From Xanthoparmelia taractica (taxonomy: Eukaryota > Ascomycota > Lecanoromycetes > Lecanorales > Parmeliaceae): a stretch of 34,158 nt of DNA. The translations under genes were made by a program, and so were the position numbers. The first letter of the stretch is position 1; each line of letters opens with the position of its first letter. The notes beneath the pieces were generated by a model. That model searched no databases, was not told the DNA's origin, and saw only the letters and a list, made by a program, of their open reading frames with translations. Below are positions 33,924 through 34,158 of the stretch, piece after piece. The stretch is taken from positions 1 through 34,158 of the forward strand of contig JANQBS010000357.1 in NCBI GenBank assembly GCA_033085395.1, in the 5' to 3' direction.

Positions 33924-34083
33924 ATAGGGGTATATTCAAATAGTTAGTCAAGTGGGTGTCTAATTCTTGATGATTCTAAGTTAAAAAATTCTATCTAAGT
34001 CAGCCAGCCTAGCACTTGCCTTAGCCGAGTGTCAGCCAAGCACTTGCCTTTGCCGAGTGCTTGGCAAGTGCGTTTTCGTGACA
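33913..34083 (-). repeat. 5' LTR of second Gypsy element (171 bp)
   Basis: On the - strand the LTR begins TGTCACGAAAACG. It retains near-normal composition. It contains a tandem duplication of about 28 bp (about 34009-34064; each unit begins GCACTTGCCTT) and nested inverted repeats, with CCAAGCACT facing AGTGCTTGG and CACTTGCC facing GGCAAGTG, that could fold in alternative ways. Confidence 0.9.
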
Positions 34084-34088
34084 AATAC
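34084..34088. repeat. Target-site duplication, right copy (AATAC)
   Basis: Matches 26614-26618. Together they show that 26587-26618 and 34084-34158 were contiguous before the second Gypsy element inserted. Confidence 0.8.
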
Positions 34089-34117
34089 CATACCGAAAGG
34101 TATGGGATATCCCATAC
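34088..34117. repeat. Overlapping hairpin and perfect palindrome in unmutated flank
   Basis: CCATACC-GAAA-GGTATGG (34088-34105) is a 7-bp stem with a GAAA loop. It overlaps the perfect 18-bp palindrome GTATGGGATATCCCATAC (34100-34117). A further CCCATTGGG follows at 34120-34127. The GGTATGG core resembles the outer part of the 24-bp inverted repeat (GGTGTGGTAT). The sequence shows little RIP. Confidence 0.8.
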
Positions 34118-34158
34118 TCCCATTGGGTTTTTAATAAATATATTACGTGATATTTTTT

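Larger units (their letters stand above)
26619..34083 (-). mobile_element. Second Ty3/Gypsy element, complete but RIP-inactivated
   Basis: Two 171-bp LTRs (26619-26789 and 33913-34083) flank about 7.1 kb, and a perfect AATAC duplication borders the element. On the - strand the interior reads RT, a connection/RNase H region and integrase in Gypsy order. The RT lacks the usual P-F-G-L box and resembles a distinct fungal Gypsy clade, so this is not a relative of the chromovirus next to it. I saw no chromodomain. It inserted just outside the right 24-bp inverted repeat, so it is an independent insertion. Confidence 0.85.

Overview
This window looks like a repeat-induced point mutation (RIP) graveyard from a filamentous ascomycete (Pezizomycotina). 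Nearly the whole 34 kb is very AT-rich. CA and TG dinucleotides are scarce, TA is abundant, and TAA/TAG stops break every reading frame. I find no intact host gene. All recognisable coding sequence is decayed transposon protein, readable only by allowing C-to-T and G-to-A changes. A few islands keep normal composition: the two window ends, the LTRs, and patches near 14.57-14.71 kb and 15.30-15.45 kb.

Layout. (1) 1-77: lightly mutated flank and one half of a 24-bp inverted repeat whose partner is at 26563-26586. (2) About 1.4-4.9 kb, + strand: a dead Plavaka-type (CMC/CACTA-related) transposase. (3) About 5.2-15.3 kb: a poorly identifiable patchwork with a two-copy dispersed repeat, a 7 x 17 bp minisatellite, unassigned ORF remnants, a possible second Copia gag-protease relic, and an un-mutated tRNA-like patch. 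(4) 15296-19825, + strand: a Ty1/Copia element with 5' LTR, gag, zinc knuckle, GAG-pre-integrase and integrase, cut off early in reverse transcriptase. (5) 19826-26345, - strand: a Ty3/Gypsy chromovirus with both LTRs, RT, RNase H, integrase and a chromodomain; its left LTR abuts the broken Copia. (6) 26563-26618: right inverted repeat and lightly mutated flank. (7) 26619-34083, - strand: a second, different Ty3/Gypsy element with two 171-bp LTRs and a perfect 5-bp target duplication. (8) 34084-34158: the other side of its target site, rich in palindromes resembling the inverted repeat.

Interpretation. The simplest history is a DNA transposon with terminal inverted repeats that was enlarged by nested retrotransposon insertions, with one further Gypsy element landing just outside its right end, and RIP inactivating everything. 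The Plavaka relic next to the left inverted repeat is the obvious candidate for the outer element, but that link is inference. The chromodomain of the middle Gypsy element fits insertion into heterochromatin. I see no intact novel system. The features most worth checking are the 26.5-kb inverted-repeat frame and its palindromic flank, the tRNA-like patch that escaped RIP, and the palindrome centred at an LTR/internal junction. Element and domain edges not tied to a motif are approximate because no alignment could be run.
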